Part shown: in pieces, positions 34,149 through 43,551 of the stretch
How positions within the stretch are numbered: the first letter of the stretch is position 1
How the letters are laid out: the number at the start of each line of letters is the position of its first letter
Source of the DNA: Clostridiales bacterium
Lineage (GTDB): Bacteria; Bacillota; Clostridia; Peptostreptococcales; Anaerovoracaceae
Direction of reading: 5' to 3'
NCBI GenBank assembly: GCA_009911365.1
Contig: QXXF01000002.1
Coordinates: 248,001-312,000 of the forward strand
Length of the DNA: 64,000 nucleotides
Notes under the pieces: generated by a model
The model's database searches: none
Told to the model about the DNA's origin: nothing
Seen by the model: the letters and a program-made list of their open reading frames with translations, nothing else
Translations under genes and position numbers: made by a program

Positions 34149-35041
34149 CAAATAGCAAAATTAAAACCAATACCCCGCCGAAGAAAAAGGCAGCGAATAT
34201 CCAAATAGATAAACTCCGTACTTTTGATGGACATCCCTTTAAGGTACTGGATAATGAAGATATGGGCAATCTTATCGTAAGCATCAGTCAGCAAGGCATT
34301 ATCTCCCCGCTAATTGTAAGAACGATTGAAAGCACAGATGAATATGAAGTGATAAGCGGACACAGGCGCTTACACGCCGCCATAAAAGCAGGGCTTTCCG
34401 AAGTGCCTGCTTTAATTTATCCCCTTGACCGAAACGAAGCGATGATTGCGGTTGTAGACAGCAACCTGCACCGTGAAAAGCTACTTCCAAGTGAAAAAGC
34501 CTTTGCCTACAAAATGAAAATGGATGCAATGAAAGCACAGGGCAGGAGAACGGATTTAACTTTGTCGCAAGCTGCGACAAAGTCAGATACCGCCGCCGAA
34601 ATAGGAAAATCACAGAATGAGAGCCGTGACCAAGTGTTCCGCTATATCCGTCTGACTTACCTTATCCCCGAACTGCTTGACAAAGTTGATGAAGGCATTA
34701 TCGCACTCAGCCCCGCCGTGGAACTGTCCTACCTCTCCAAAGAACAGCAGAAAATATTGCTTGACGCAATGAGACTGAACGACTGCACACCATCCCACGC
34801 ACAGAGTATCCGCATGAAGAAACAGGCTCAGCAGAATATTCTTTCCTCGGACGGTATTTATGAAATCATGTCGGAGGAAAAAGCCAACCAGACCGCGCGA
34901 ATCAGCTTTAAAGTGCAGGATTTAAAGGGATTTTTCCCGAAAAACTTTACGCAGAAACAAATGACGGACACGATTCTGAAGCTGCTTTATGAATACAACA
35001 GAAAACTGGAACGCAGACGAAACAGCCGTGATGAAAGGTAA
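34145..35041 (+). CDS. ParB/RepB/Spo0J-family protein
   Basis: This 298-residue protein has a ParB N-terminal nuclease-like domain (DNEDMGNLIVSISQQGIISP, VISGHRRLHAAIKAGLSEVP and DSNLHREKLLPSEKAFAYK) and a central HTH region (ESRDQVFRYIRLTYLIPELL). Such genes sit between relaxase and recombinase in several mobilizable elements and may aid maintenance or control transfer. No ParA partner is next to it; only a parA stub remains at 53623-53661. It is coupled to the relaxase frame by ATGA. Confidence 0.85.
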   Translation: MTNSKIKTNTPPKKKAANIQIDKLRTFDGHPFKVLDNEDMGNLIVSISQQGIISPLIVRTIESTDEYEVISGHRRLHAAIKAGLSEVPALIYPLDRNEAMIAVVDSNLHREKLLPSEKAFAYKMKMDAMKAQGRRTDLTLSQAATKSDTAAEIGKSQNESRDQVFRYIRLTYLIPELLDKVDEGIIALSPAVELSYLSKEQQKILLDAMRLNDCTPSHAQSIRMKKQAQQNILSSDGIYEIMSEEKANQTARISFKVQDLKGFFPKNFTQKQMTDTILKLLYEYNRKLERRRNSRDER

Positions 35042-35050
35042 GGTGGAAGT

Positions 35051-35335
35051 ATGAAAAAATTAGAAACCTTTACAGTCAATCCAAATGCAGTCTATATGCT
35101 GCCGCATGAGCCGATAAATGAAAATGAGAAAATCAATTTATCGCAGGAGGTACTGCCCCGCTGTCCCGAAATCCGCATTGAAAGCGGAAAATTAGTGCGT
35201 TTCAGCGGTGAAAACGAGTTTTCATTAAAAATTGGCGGCACGACCCACGAGGTCAATACCCATTTCAGCAAGAAAGGAAAACAAAGTGTATTAGAGCAGT
35301 TTAAAGAACTGATACTGTCCGAAAATCTGATTTAA
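35051..35335 (+). CDS. Small transposon-encoded protein (TnpW-like)
   Basis: The 94-residue product has a C-terminal segment KIGGTTHEVNTHFSKKGKQS and VLEQFKELILSENLI, which resembles TnpW-type small proteins that precede the recombinase gene in clostridial elements. The N-terminal half is not recognised. AAGGTGG precedes the ATG, and the gene follows parB by 9 bases. Function is unknown, and the family call is tentative. Confidence 0.55.
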   Translation: MKKLETFTVNPNAVYMLPHEPINENEKINLSQEVLPRCPEIRIESGKLVRFSGENEFSLKIGGTTHEVNTHFSKKGKQSVLEQFKELILSENLI

Positions 35336-35468
35336 TCCAAAAAAGGCTTTAATTTCCCCACAGCTTGCTGCGGAGAGTTTATTTATTGCACATTGGAAAA
35401 AGATAACTGGATATAGTAAGATAGCCTTGCCTTTGCTATGCCCGGTTGTCGGAAAGGAGCAAAAAATC

Positions 35469-37169
35469 ATGACAACAGCAACGAAAATAAACGGGCAGAC
35501 AGAAGAAAAAATCACAGCTTTGTATTGCAGGCTGTCGGTTGACGACGATAATAAAGACGAAGAATCTAATTCCATAACGAACCAAAAACAGATTTTACAG
35601 GATTACGCCCGCAAAGAGGGATACAACAACACCATGTTCTTTGTGGACGACGGCGTGTCGGGGACGACCTTCCAAAGACCGAATTTTGTGCGTATGGAAC
35701 GTATGGCGGAAAACGGTGAAATCGGCACGACAATTGTAAAAGACCTCTCCCGCTTCGGGCGTGAGCAGGTGGAAATGGGCAGGCTTACGCAGGTAGTGTA
35801 CCCATCTCTCGGCATCCGCTTTATCGCCATACAAGAACGTGTGGACACTTTGACCGGCGACGGCGTGGAGATGATGCCCTTCCACAATATTTTCAACGAA
35901 TGGTATGCGGCGCAGACCTCTAAGAAAATCCGTGCGGTGTGGCAGTCCAAAGCGGAACACGGCGAGCGTATCGCTTCTATCGTACCCTATGGGTACAGAA
36001 AATCGGAAGATAACCCGAAACAATGGGTAATCGACGAACCGGCGGCACAGACCGTAAGGAAGATTTTTGCCCTGTGCCTTGCGGGGAAAGGCCCGATGCA
36101 GATTGCAAGGCAGCTTGAGGAAGAACAAATACTCTCCCCTGCCGCCTATTTTGAATCCATCGGCAGGAAACATGCACAGAAAGTCCCCAAAAACCCTTGC
36201 GGGTGGGAACAGGCGACCGTCGGCTATATCCTTGAAAACAGGCAGTACACCGGCTGCGCCGTCAATTTCAAAAGCACTACCGTCAGTTACAAAGTCCATA
36301 AAAGAATCCTGCACAGCGAGGAGGATTACCAAATCATCCCCGATATGCAGGAAGCCATCATCTCCGAGGAGCAATGGCTGAGGGTGCAGGAGCTTCGGAA
36401 ACACAAGCGCAGACCGACAAAAACCGGCAGGACAAGCCTTTTTTCGGGGCTGCTCTACTGCTATGACTGCAAATCGAAAATGCACTTTGTAGCCGCCAAG
36501 AGCATGAAACGGAAACAGGAGCATTTCCGCTGTTCCCAATATAAATCCGGCAGAGGAAATTGCACCATGCACTATATCCGTGATATTGTCCTTGAAAAGC
36601 TTGTGCTGGAAGCGGTCAGCGACTTATCCGATTTTGTACGCTGTTATGAGCCGGTATTCCTGTATCTGCTGGCAAAGAAAAACAACGCCATGCGGCAGAA
36701 AGAATACCAACAGCTTAAGCAGGCTGTTGAGAACGGCACAAAGCGGATAGCGGAAATCGACAGGCTGATTGAAAAGGTATTTGAGCAGAACGCAGGCGGC
36801 ATCCTCTCCGACGAACGGTTTGCGAAAATGCTTCAGAACTACGAAAAGGAACAGAAAGCATTAACGCAGGAAGTGGAAGAAAACCGCCAGACCTTGCAGA
36901 ACGCCGAACAGCGGGTAATGGATTTAAGGCTTGTCTTACGCACTTTGCGGGAAATGACCGACATTAAGGAGCTGACCCCTACGCTTGTCAATTCGCTGAT
37001 TGAGCGTATCGAAGTCCACAACAGCAACAAATCCAGCGGTCACAGCCATGTGAAGGTAGACATTTATTTTACGGCGGTGGGTATGATAGATATTCCCACG
37101 GAGAAAGAAATCCTTGCCACAATGGAAGAAATACAGAACAACCCGCAGGACTTCAAATTTGTGGCGTAA
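35469..37169 (+). CDS. Large serine recombinase (TnpX-like)
   Basis: This is a 566-residue site-specific recombinase. The N-terminal resolvase domain has the nucleophile Ser in TALYCRLSVDDD (Ser 23) and the SNSITNQKQIL, DDGVSGTTFQRP and KDLSRFGRE motifs. The recombinase domain (YGYRKSEDNPKQW ... GWEQATVGYILENRQYTG) is followed by a zinc ribbon (LLYCYDCKSKM ... HFRCSQYKSG) and a coiled-coil region. It would excise and integrate the element through att sites with a 2-bp crossover. The ATG at 35469 follows AAAGGAG; the longer frame lacks a site. All key motifs look intact. Confidence 0.92.
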   Translation: MTTATKINGQTEEKITALYCRLSVDDDNKDEESNSITNQKQILQDYARKEGYNNTMFFVDDGVSGTTFQRPNFVRMERMAENGEIGTTIVKDLSRFGREQVEMGRLTQVVYPSLGIRFIAIQERVDTLTGDGVEMMPFHNIFNEWYAAQTSKKIRAVWQSKAEHGERIASIVPYGYRKSEDNPKQWVIDEPAAQTVRKIFALCLAGKGPMQIARQLEEEQILSPAAYFESIGRKHAQKVPKNPCGWEQATVGYILENRQYTGCAVNFKSTTVSYKVHKRILHSEEDYQIIPDMQEAIISEEQWLRVQELRKHKRRPTKTGRTSLFSGLLYCYDCKSKMHFVAAKSMKRKQEHFRCSQYKSGRGNCTMHYIRDIVLEKLVLEAVSDLSDFVRCYEPVFLYLLAKKNNAMRQKEYQQLKQAVENGTKRIAEIDRLIEKVFEQNAGGILSDERFAKMLQNYEKEQKALTQEVEENRQTLQNAEQRVMDLRLVLRTLREMTDIKELTPTLVNSLIERIEVHNSNKSSGHSHVKVDIYFTAVGMIDIPTEKEILATMEEIQNNPQDFKFVA

Positions 37170-37301
37170 CAAACGGATACGGCGCAGCTCTTTAAGGGAG
37201 CTGCACCGCATCCTACATAAAAGTATCCTTATCTGGCGACAGCAAAGGCTGTCATACCTTTACGGTTTAAGGAGAGTTTATTTCTATTAAGTAGAGATTT
37301 G

Positions 37302-37397
37302 GCTTCTATTTTTGAGGTGCAAAGCCCCCATGTGTTGGCGGGGATTTTTTTAATAGGTTATCCGCCCATCCTCGGTATGGTATATGTAAATAGAAGC
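37302..37397. repeat. 10-bp inverted repeat downstream of the recombinase
   Basis: GCTTCTATTT (37302-37311) and AAATAGAAGC (37388-37397) are perfect inverted copies about 76 bases apart, in the gene-free 37170-37581 stretch between the recombinase and the KTR fragment. They may belong to the element end. Confidence 0.4.
37325..37352 (+). terminator. Probable terminator after the recombinase
   Basis: CCCC pairs with GGGG (inner loop CATGTGTTGGC), followed by ATTTTTTT. The stem is short but the T run is strong. Confidence 0.45.
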
Positions 37398-37422
37398 TAC
37401 TGCCTACAAGCAATAAAAATCC

Positions 37423-37450
37423 CTCCAAACTTCAAAAAGCGAAGTCGGAG
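37423..37450 (-). terminator. Possible terminator for the leftward lipoprotein/ABC operon
   Basis: On the minus strand CTCC-GA-CTTC pairs with GAAG-TTT-GGAG around GCTTTTT, followed by GGATTTTTATT. It lies downstream of the KTR fragment that ends the operon. Confidence 0.45.
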
Positions 37451-37581
37451 AGTGTTCAGAGCATAACAAATCGGCTCATCGAAACATCGTTTTTTTATTC
37501 GGTGGGCTTGTCCTATTTATGGCTATATAAAGAACAGATCCGATAAACTGTGATTGCTCACTTGTTCATCGGCTCTGCGTC

Positions 37582-37690
37582 TTATGCGTCTGGCTCTTTG
37601 ATGACGGTTACTTGTAAATCCTTGACTTCAATCAAAACTTCCTGCTTGCACTTTGGACAGTAGAGGGGATAGTTTTTTAAAATGGTATCT
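37582..37690 (-). pseudogene. Cysteine-rich KTR protein, C-terminal fragment
   Basis: Reading leftward: DTILKNYPLYCPKCKQEVL then IEVKDLQVTVIKEPDA and stop. This is the second half of a KTR protein, close to residues 25-56 of the copy at 31848. The first zinc knuckle is missing, replaced at about 37690 by the amidase fragment. Confidence 0.75.
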
Positions 37691-38220
37691 TTTCTAATTC
37701 TACTACGGGTTTTACTACCGCTGCGTCTGGACTGTTGTAATAACATTCCAAGCCTGCTATCCGAGCATCATCTTCATAGTAATTACAATGAAGGCTGATA
37801 AAGAAATCTGCATTGAATTCGTTTGCAATAGAGGTACGCTGAGCAAGGCTTATATTCTCGTCAGAACTTCTGGTTAAGACAACTTCTATATTGTTATCCT
37901 CTAGAATAGCTTTTAACTTCAATGCAACAGAAAGGTTAATATCCTTTTCTATAACCTCTCCGCTGACAGTTTCTCCGTCACTTCCGCCGTGTCCTGCATC
38001 TATGACCACGCAAAACTCTGGTATATTGTACTTCGCCGAAGTAACAGGAGTTGTGTCATTGTCTGCGTATATATCTATCATATCAGCTTCATTTGTAAAT
38101 TTGTCATATATGTAAAGGCAACCGCAAACCATAAGTATAATCATTATAATTGGTATCAGTATAACGATTGCCCTTAGTAGATAAGCAATAATAAGTCGTT
38201 TGAGCTTTTTTCTTATTCAT
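37686..38220 (-). pseudogene. N-acetylmuramoyl-L-alanine amidase, truncated and frameshifted
   Basis: The fragment has the amidase_3 zinc site start FCVVIDAGHGGSDGE, a catalytic-domain helix (EKDINLSVALKLKAILEDNN), VVLTRSSDENISLAQRTSIA and FFISLHCNYYEDD. The protein stops at about residue 150, where the KTR fragment begins, so the last zinc/catalytic Glu region is missing. At the 5' end an ATG at 38220 starts MNKKK, but a run of six A puts it out of frame with the following LKRLIIAYLLRAIVIL membrane anchor; five A would join them. A cell-wall hydrolase once followed the ABC operon here. Confidence 0.75.
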
Positions 38221-38300
38221 TGTTGCATTTGTTCCTTATCCTCTTTCAAAACATAATTTCTCATAGGAAAGTCAAAAAACAGTCACGAATTAGGAATTGC

Positions 38301-40310
38301 TCAACGACTTTTTGATAAAACGATGTTCTCCCTGCTTTCTTTTGCTAATATATAAATGCTGCCAGCATCACAAGTAACCGACATTGCGGACGTATCGCTA
38401 ATCAATCTTTTGTTGTTCCCATCCTTGTTGCAGGAATATACACGACTTCCGTCTGTTCTGGATACATAATAAATCGACTGCTCATCAATACAGAAATCAT
38501 ACGCAACTACTTTTTCATAAGTAAAAGTTTCGCCGCTTAGAACATGATACCTTGTTAAAACCGATTGCTCGTTTTTGTAAAAAATGTTTTCTCCATCGAA
38601 TGAGATATTTCCACTTGTAGGGATGTCAAGTTTTGTAATGCCTTTCGTGAAACGGTTTACTTCTGTTATACCATCATTGCCAATGAAAAATATGCTGTCA
38701 TTATTTATGAAAAAATCGTAATGGAACTCTAAAAACTTCCATTTATCACCCGTCTCATAATCAATGCCAAAGAGGGAGCGACCAGAATTTGTAATCTGTT
38801 CAAAAACGATTTTTTCTTCAAAGGTATCTAAATTAAGTTCTATCACCGACACCTTTGTTATACTGCTGTTATAGTTTCCGACACGATTCACATAGCTTTC
38901 CGTAACCGATGTCGTATAATATAGATATGGTGAACATACACAAAACGCACATACCTTTTCTTCATCAGAAAACGCTCCAAACATAGGTGAGCGTACTAAA
39001 TGAAGCATTTCTCCCGTGGAAGCATTTTTAAGATAATAATCAAAAGTTTCTGCGTCCTGTGTTATTTCATAGCCCATACAATCATATTCCGCCGATGAAT
39101 TATAAATAAAATTCTGGCTTTTTCCGTTATCTGAACATCCTGTCATTGTCAATACGAAACTAAGTATGATAGCAAGAGTCGGTACATTTCGCATTTTCCT
39201 TGTTTTCATTTGCCATTTGTTAGAATTGCTCCGTAAAATCCAAGCGGCAGCCAAAATACATAAGAATACGGATACTGAAAACAAAATCAGCAGTGTAATA
39301 GTATTAATCTCTGCAAAAACAATTTTCTCATCACCTGTAAAAGCATCACTTGAAACAATATCTCCTGCAAAAAAGTCTGTTCCGAGCAGAAATGGCAACG
39401 GCAACGGCAGACGGTAAATAATTGTTTTGGATAGACCTACATAGGGAATAATGACCGATACTGCACCTGCAAGCAGGGTCACCGCATATTTTTTCGCCAA
39501 AACAGAAATAAACATAAGAAGTATTGTTAAAAACACGCTGCCAAAAAGACGGAGCAATCCTATATATACATATCCCTCGAATAAAGTTATGCTTTTGTTG
39601 CTGCCTGCAAAGTAACTAAGGCTTTGGATGGGATAATTTCCATTAGGCAGTCCATATTTGAGGCTGTAAAATCCGTATTCAATGAGCGATATGCTTACGC
39701 ACATCAAGAGGACGCCCGAAATCACAATGAGCAGCTTATGCAAAGAGCTTTTTCGCCCCTCTTTTGAGGTCAAAATCAATGCGTCCATTTGGCAGCTATA
39801 CTCGGAACAGAATACGGGCGTAACCAAAAGCAAAATGCCAAGGAACAGGACAAAATTGAGCGTACCTCTGCCAAGAAGCCCCGTCCATCCGTTCGTTTGA
39901 AGAAAATAGCGGTTTTCAGCATTTTCGCAGATGTAGAGATATTGCTGATAAACGACCTCAAATCCGTTCTGATGTTCCAGAACCTTTCCAATTTCCTGGC
40001 TCTCCTTCTTATATTCGCTTTCACTGATTTTGCCATCATAGTAGCTTTCCAAAAGATAATTTTGTTTCTCCTTGGCGTCTGCAATTCTCTCTGCTTCCTG
40101 TTCCAGATAAAGAGAAGATTCATCGGTACAGTATCCATTTACCTTATCAAGATACCATTCATATTCACTTTTGTACTGTTCCAATGCACTATTATAAGGA
40201 TTGTCTGATGCAACAAGCCATACAGTTCCAAACAATAGGACAATGACGATATAGAGCAGCCCCTTTTGGTGGAGCATTATCTTTTTTATTTCGTACATGA
40301 ATCCAGACAT
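38301..40310 (-). CDS. ABC permease fused to a beta-propeller-like lipoprotein
   Basis: The 669-residue protein has two parts. Residues 1-358 are an ABC-2-type permease: one membrane segment near 17-35, a 110-residue outside loop rich in charged helices, then five or so segments up to about 358. Residues 368-396 then look like a lipoprotein signal: MKTRKMRNV, a hydrophobic stretch and the lipobox LTMTGC (Cys 392). Residues 397-669 have repeating Tyr/Asp-rich strands (YLYYTTSV, IFFIGNDGITEV, IYYVSRTDGSRVYS) like the DUF5050-type propeller. Whether it is one chain or cut/started at the internal signal is open; an internal ATG with AAGGA nearby exists. The gene overlaps the next permease by 25 bases. 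Confidence 0.72.
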   Translation of the reverse strand: MSGFMYEIKKIMLHQKGLLYIVIVLLFGTVWLVASDNPYNSALEQYKSEYEWYLDKVNGYCTDESSLYLEQEAERIADAKEKQNYLLESYYDGKISESEYKKESQEIGKVLEHQNGFEVVYQQYLYICENAENRYFLQTNGWTGLLGRGTLNFVLFLGILLLVTPVFCSEYSCQMDALILTSKEGRKSSLHKLLIVISGVLLMCVSISLIEYGFYSLKYGLPNGNYPIQSLSYFAGSNKSITLFEGYVYIGLLRLFGSVFLTILLMFISVLAKKYAVTLLAGAVSVIIPYVGLSKTIIYRLPLPLPFLLGTDFFAGDIVSSDAFTGDEKIVFAEINTITLLILFSVSVFLCILAAAWILRSNSNKWQMKTRKMRNVPTLAIILSFVLTMTGCSDNGKSQNFIYNSSAEYDCMGYEITQDAETFDYYLKNASTGEMLHLVRSPMFGAFSDEEKVCAFCVCSPYLYYTTSVTESYVNRVGNYNSSITKVSVIELNLDTFEEKIVFEQITNSGRSLFGIDYETGDKWKFLEFHYDFFINNDSIFFIGNDGITEVNRFTKGITKLDIPTSGNISFDGENIFYKNEQSVLTRYHVLSGETFTYEKVVAYDFCIDEQSIYYVSRTDGSRVYSCNKDGNNKRLISDTSAMSVTCDAGSIYILAKESRENIVLSKSR

Positions 40311-41527
40311 TTTATCCTCCTGTCTCGGTAATGGCAGTTCTTTTTAGAAAGTATAACCATTACCGTTATTACAGCCATTCCCACTATTACGGCAAAAATA
40401 ATAGCTGCCAAAAAACTTTGTATTGGATAGCCCGCAAAACCGATAAATTCAGTCTTACCGAACAGAATGCGGTTAGTGAGCAGCGAATATGGGTTTATTA
40501 TCTTTAGCCAAATATTGCTTGAATAATTCTGTGACGCACCTGTAATAATCAAACATAAGGCTGCTCCAAAGTCAGCGACAAATGGGATAAGAGCGTTATG
40601 CCAAAACATGGAAATCAGTAGGAATACCATACTCATAGTCCATATGCCGATTGCTTTTGTAATTGCGGATAGAACTACATATTGCCACAAATTGCAGTTT
40701 ACCGCAGCCGTACTGAAATTGCTGATGGCATACAAAGGAAGATTATATCCCTCCATTGTTCCAAATGAAAAGGAAAATCCAAGATAATCCAGTACAGAAA
40801 ACCATATTACAACACTTATTACAAATAAAGTAACTACAACAATTTTAGCTAATACGGTTTTTTTACCGCCATTAGGGTTCGTCAGTAACAGCATATCCAT
40901 CTGCGTTTCCTTTTCATAGACGAAAGTGCTGATAATCCCATATAAACAAAGAAACAAAACCAATATATTTGAAAAATCATAGTTCATATAATAGTTATAC
41001 ATTTCCTGATAGGCAAAAGCTGGTATATTCCGTCCAGAATAAAGATTGTAAATAACGCTGTTTTTACGCACTTCAAAGTTAAGTCCTTGTTCCTTGTAAA
41101 ATGCAGCATTTTCTTTTGCCTTTTTTGCCACTTCCGAAGCATAAGTCCGATAATTATAGAAATATTCCATAGGCTGTACATAGTATTTTTCTAAGATGTT
41201 TTCGTCACTATATACATTTCCCGTCATCGTATTCGGGTCATCTGTGTCTGTGCTTGCCGTCATATCAGCCGTAGCATCTGCTAACGGCTGATATAGGTCA
41301 AGAAGATTGTTGATTTTATCGGTAGTTATCTCTCCACGATATTTTTCATAGAGCTGCCAATACACGCTGTTCCAACTGCGGCTGTCATTCCCGTCTGCCA
41401 AGTAGGAATAGGAATGAAATTCATTATTTATTTTGAACAGGTTTATTACGCTGAACAGAATAAATACAACAAGTATTGACCGCTTGCAAAACAATTTGTA
41501 AAATTCATATCTGATTAAGCGTGTCAT
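40286..41527 (-). CDS. ABC-2-type permease with large extracellular loop
   Basis: This 413-residue membrane protein starts MTRLIRYEFYKLFCKRSILV, typical of ABC-2 permeases. One membrane segment is near residues 17-32, followed by an outside loop of about 150 residues, then five segments (ILVLFLCLYGIIST, IVVVTLFVISVVIWFSVLDY and others). The layout parallels the N-terminal half of the fused permease, so the two probably form a heterodimer. It overlaps the ATPase gene by 4 bases. The transported substrate is unknown; a peptide or lipid is likely by analogy with BcrAB-like exporters. Confidence 0.8.
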   Translation of the reverse strand: MTRLIRYEFYKLFCKRSILVVFILFSVINLFKINNEFHSYSYLADGNDSRSWNSVYWQLYEKYRGEITTDKINNLLDLYQPLADATADMTASTDTDDPNTMTGNVYSDENILEKYYVQPMEYFYNYRTYASEVAKKAKENAAFYKEQGLNFEVRKNSVIYNLYSGRNIPAFAYQEMYNYYMNYDFSNILVLFLCLYGIISTFVYEKETQMDMLLLTNPNGGKKTVLAKIVVVTLFVISVVIWFSVLDYLGFSFSFGTMEGYNLPLYAISNFSTAAVNCNLWQYVVLSAITKAIGIWTMSMVFLLISMFWHNALIPFVADFGAALCLIITGASQNYSSNIWLKIINPYSLLTNRILFGKTEFIGFAGYPIQSFLAAIIFAVIVGMAVITVMVILSKKNCHYRDRRIKCLDSCTK

Positions 41528-42390
41528 TTTTTCTCTCCAAAATAGTATAGAAATACATCTTCCAAGTTAGGGGGAGCTTTTACTGCGTTTGTTGCGGGCG
41601 AGCTATCGCTTACAATCCTCACTGAAAAATTTTCGCCCTGCTGCTTCATATTACTGACATAATATTTGTTGCTAAGGCAGGCAGACTCTTTGGCGCTTGT
41701 TGTCACTTCCCACACCTTACCATAGATACTCTGTTCTAATACGTCGGTAGTTCCTTGCGTAATCAAAGTGCCCTCTTTGAGAATAATAATCTCTTTTGCA
41801 ATACACTCAACATCAGAAACGATATGGGTAGCCAGCAAAATCGTCCGTCCCTGTGCAAACTGTGAAATCAAATTGCGAAAGCGGATGCGTTCACTTGGGT
41901 CAAGTCCTGCTGTAGGCTCGTCTAAAATAAGGATTTTAGGGTCGCCTAACATTGCTTGGACAATGCCGACTCTCTGCCGCATACCACCAGAAAGAGCGCC
42001 AATCTTTTTATCTTTCGCATCGAAAAGATTGACAATGCCCAGAAGCCTAAAAGCCCGTTCTTTTCCTTGTTCCGCAGGGATTCCCTTTAATGCGCACATA
42101 TATAACAGGAAATCCATTACCGTAAAATCCCGATAGAAGATAGGGTATTGCGGCATATATCCGATTTTTGATAAAAAGTCTTTGCCCATTTTTTTTGCAT
42201 CTTGACCGTCTATCAAAACAGTTCCATTATCGCTGCCCAAAATGCCGACAAATATATTTATCAGCGTTGTTTTTCCTGCGCCGTTAGCTCCTAAAAGTCC
42301 ATAGACGCCCTCCGAGAGTTCAGTGGTAAAATTCTTTAGGGCATATTTACCTTTATATTGTTTTGAAACATTCTGAAATGATACTTTCAT
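41524..42390 (-). CDS. ABC transporter ATPase (ABC-2 exporter type)
   Basis: This 288-residue ATPase has Walker A GLLGANGAGKTTL, Q-loop MPQYPIFYRDFT, signature LSGGMRQRVG, Walker B ILILDEPTAGLDP and switch LLATHIVSDVE. The C-terminal 70 residues are a BcrA-like extension. It is encoded between the lipoprotein genes and the permeases, with 4-base coupling to the permease gene. Confidence 0.9.
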   Translation of the reverse strand: MKVSFQNVSKQYKGKYALKNFTTELSEGVYGLLGANGAGKTTLINIFVGILGSDNGTVLIDGQDAKKMGKDFLSKIGYMPQYPIFYRDFTVMDFLLYMCALKGIPAEQGKERAFRLLGIVNLFDAKDKKIGALSGGMRQRVGIVQAMLGDPKILILDEPTAGLDPSERIRFRNLISQFAQGRTILLATHIVSDVECIAKEIIILKEGTLITQGTTDVLEQSIYGKVWEVTTSAKESACLSNKYYVSNMKQQGENFSVRIVSDSSPATNAVKAPPNLEDVFLYYFGEKK

Positions 42391-42396
42391 AGATAA

Positions 42397-43548
42397 TTAC
42401 CTCTTAAAGCCAAATGTTGTTATCAAGGTGCTTACCTCGCCAATACCTCGCCCAAGCACAACGATACAGGTGCCGGATCCATCCAAAATTAAAATCTGTG
42501 GGACACGCTGAAAATAAGTACTGTTGTTGTCCTTGACCGTTTCGGTATGGATAACCTTTCCCGATGCTGTATCATAAATATTAATTGTTACGCTTGCTTC
42601 TCCCAAAATGGAAGTAGCAACATATTTACCTTGCTCAGAGCAGAAAACCCCGTCCTTTCCTTCGCTGCTGCTTGAGAATGTAATCTTTTTTTCTGTATTA
42701 GATGCAGTATCAATCATTAGCAGCGTTCCATTATTTTTGTTAAAGCTCTGGGGCATGACAAGTAAGTTTCCGCCCTTTTGCACTTCTTCAACATCCACTT
42801 CATAGTCGGCTTTTTTCGTGATACTAAGACTTGCATTGTCTGTGGATACTGTTCCATAAACAGAAACTCCATCCCCGCCATTAGAGCTTATTCCCATGCC
42901 TACATAAGTTAAAGTTTTATCTCCTGTAAATGCAAGACTATCCATAGTTACAATCTGCATATTATTTGCCCTTCCATTTTCGGAATAGTTCAGAATGGCA
43001 TGTACCTTTTGGGAAGAAGTATCATAGAGATAAAGTCCTTGTAATCCGCCGAAAGCGATCTGTTTTCCGTCCTGTGAAATGGTGACACTCGTCATTTGGA
43101 GGACAGAATCATCATTTAACAGCCCACTAAAGGAAATCGTATTCTCAACAACAAAATCCTTATTCAATAGGTATCCTTTTACTCCATTACTGCTTTGTGC
43201 CGTTGCAAATGAACCCGTGCTGCCACTGCTATTTTCTTCACCGACAATGAAATACCCGTCCGAATAAGGCTGCACACATAACTCATTCAAAAAAATATCC
43301 GCACTTGCTATAATCTCGCTTTTTTGTGTATCATAAAGATAGAGCTTATCTGCTGCAACAATAATCCGATTGCCATCGGCATAATAACAGCCGCTGATCT
43401 TTCCAGAGAAAGCCGAGTCATTAACTGTTCCAATCTTCGTATTATTATCGCTGCTTTCACTTCCTGTTTTTTCCGAACTGTTACCACAGGCTGACAGATT
43501 AAGAGCAAAAGCAAGTATCAGCATCATGCACATGAATTTCGTTTTCAT
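42397..43548 (-). CDS. Lipoprotein with beta-propeller-like repeats
   Basis: The 383-residue exported lipoprotein has lipobox NLSACG (Cys 21), a Ser/Asn-rich spacer, then repeated strand motifs such as GNRIIVAADKLYLYDTQK, GKQIAFGGLQGLYLYDTS and GKYVATSILGEASVTINIYD, as in WD/YVTN-like propellers. It sits outside the membrane next to the exporter. It could bind a peptide or wall component and pass a signal to the transporter or kinase; that is inference. It is not recognised as a named family. It lies 6 bases before the ATPase gene. Confidence 0.75.
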   Translation of the reverse strand: MKTKFMCMMLILAFALNLSACGNSSEKTGSESSDNNTKIGTVNDSAFSGKISGCYYADGNRIIVAADKLYLYDTQKSEIIASADIFLNELCVQPYSDGYFIVGEENSSGSTGSFATAQSSNGVKGYLLNKDFVVENTISFSGLLNDDSVLQMTSVTISQDGKQIAFGGLQGLYLYDTSSQKVHAILNYSENGRANNMQIVTMDSLAFTGDKTLTYVGMGISSNGGDGVSVYGTVSTDNASLSITKKADYEVDVEEVQKGGNLLVMPQSFNKNNGTLLMIDTASNTEKKITFSSSSEGKDGVFCSEQGKYVATSILGEASVTINIYDTASGKVIHTETVKDNNSTYFQRVPQILILDGSGTCIVVLGRGIGEVSTLITTFGFKR

Positions 43549-43551
43549 TTT

